From assembly GCA_937960755.1 (NCBI GenBank), contig CALGOL010000559.1:1-6498 (forward strand): a DNA stretch of 6,498 nt. The letters run 5' to 3'. The translations under genes and the position numbers were made by a program. This DNA comes from an uncultured Azospirillum sp. (lineage in GTDB: Bacteria > Pseudomonadota > Alphaproteobacteria > Azospirillales > Azospirillaceae). This document shows positions 5,806-6,498 of the stretch, in pieces (position 1 is the first letter of the stretch; every line of letters starts with the position of its first letter). The notes under the pieces are model-generated. The model was given only the letters and a program-made list of their open reading frames with translations. It did not search any database and was not told where the DNA came from.

Positions 5806-6498
5806 ATGGCCGACACTGGCGTCTACCTTGACCACAACGCGACGACTCCGGTTGATCCGGCGGTTTTCGCCGCTATGACGCCTTACCTTGGGGCGGAGTT
5901 CGGCAATCCGTCGAGCCTTTATCCGCTGGGCCGTCGCGCCCGCACTGCGGTGGAGACCGCCCGCGAGCAAGTCGCGGCGCTGATCGGCGCGGCGCCGGAC
6001 GAGGTGATTTTCACCAGCGGCGGCACGGAATCGAGCAACTACGCCATCCGCGGCGCCGCGGCGCTGGCGGCGCCCGAACGGCGCAAAATCGTCCTGACGA
6101 CGGTGGAGCATCCCGCCACCGCCAACCCGTGCCGCCGGCTGGCGGAAAAAGGCTTCACGCTGGCGCGGTTGGCGGTCGGAGCGGACGGCCGCGCCGATCC
6201 GGCCGCCGCGCAAACGCTCATCGACCGAACCACCGCGCTGGCGACGATCATCCACGCGCAAAACGAGGTGGGGACGCTGCAACCGGTGGCGGAAATCGCC
6301 GCAGCGGCGCGGAACGGCGGCGCGCTGATCCATGCGGACGCGGCGCAATCGCTGGGCAAGGTTCCGGTGAACGTCGAGGCGCTGGGCGTCGATTTGCTGA
6401 CCGTCGCCGGACACAAGCTTTACGCCCCCAAGGGCGTCGGCGCGCTGTACGTTCGCCGCGGCGTCCGCCTTGCGCCCTTGACCGACGGCGCCGGCCAG
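5806..6498 (+). CDS. Cysteine desulfurase (NifS/IscS-like class V aminotransferase), N-terminal part
   Basis: This is a PLP enzyme that removes sulfur (or selenium) from cysteine (selenocysteine) and passes it as a persulfide to acceptors. There are 231 codons before the right edge, of roughly 380-400 usual for the family. Visible features are YLDHNATTPVDP at the start, the cofactor phosphate loop SGGTESSN (71-78), His102 (VEHPA), Asn153 (QNEVGT), Asp178 and Gln181 (HADAAQS), and the Schiff-base Lys204 in AGHKLYAPKG. These match IscS His104, Asn155, Asp180, Gln183 and Lys206. The catalytic cysteine loop lies beyond the window, so activity cannot be confirmed. AGGAG is 5 bases before ATG, fixing the start. 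It is divergent from the fdn operon. Within the family, assignment to Fe-S assembly, Mo-cofactor sulfuration or selenium supply is not possible from this part. Confidence 0.93.
   Translation, partial: MADTGVYLDHNATTPVDPAVFAAMTPYLGAEFGNPSSLYPLGRRARTAVETAREQVAALIGAAPDEVIFTSGGTESSNYAIRGAAALAAPERRKIVLTTVEHPATANPCRRLAEKGFTLARLAVGADGRADPAAAQTLIDRTTALATIIHAQNEVGTLQPVAEIAAAARNGGALIHADAAQSLGKVPVNVEALGVDLLTVAGHKLYAPKGVGALYVRRGVRLAPLTDGAGQ

Overview
The window carries a complete membrane-bound, selenocysteine-containing formate dehydrogenase operon on the minus strand, read from right to left. The order is alpha subunit (fdnG), beta subunit (fdxH), gamma subunit (fdnI), then the start of the accessory gene fdhE, which runs off the left edge. 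On the plus strand at the right edge is the first part of a cysteine desulfurase, divergent from the operon. High G+C coding sequence, FdnGHI-type proteins, the fdoGHI-fdhE order known from E. coli, and a CCCTCTCCC/GGGAGAGGG-type dispersed repeat all point to a proteobacterium. The genus cannot be told from this window.

Layout: 1-593 (-) fdhE, partial. 594-806 is intergenic and mostly filled by a pair of inverted repeat units, each with a strong hairpin. 807-1493 (-) is fdnI, overlapping fdxH by 4 bases. 1490-2392 (-) is fdxH. 2408-5509 (-) is fdnG, interrupted by an in-frame UGA at 4901-4903 that is read as selenocysteine, with a well-formed bacterial SECIS hairpin directly after it. 5510-5805 is the divergent control region: a G+C-rich fdnG leader with two inverted repeats, then an A+T-rich stretch with a dyad. 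5806-6498 (+) is the cysteine desulfurase, partial.

How the genes fit together: FdnG oxidises formate at a Mo (or W) bis-pterin guanine dinucleotide/Sec site on the outer face of the membrane. FdxH carries the electrons through four [4Fe-4S] clusters. FdnI takes them through two b hemes to the quinone pool. FdhE is needed for assembly of active enzyme. A cysteine desulfurase could supply sulfur for FdhD-dependent cofactor sulfuration, Fe-S assembly or selenium delivery, but its link to this operon is inferred only from position. The Sec machinery (selA, selB, selC, selD) and fdhD are not in the window and must lie elsewhere. The core is a known type of respiratory formate dehydrogenase, and I see no undescribed system. 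The open questions are the repeat pair before fdhE, the structured fdnG leader and the neighbouring desulfurase.
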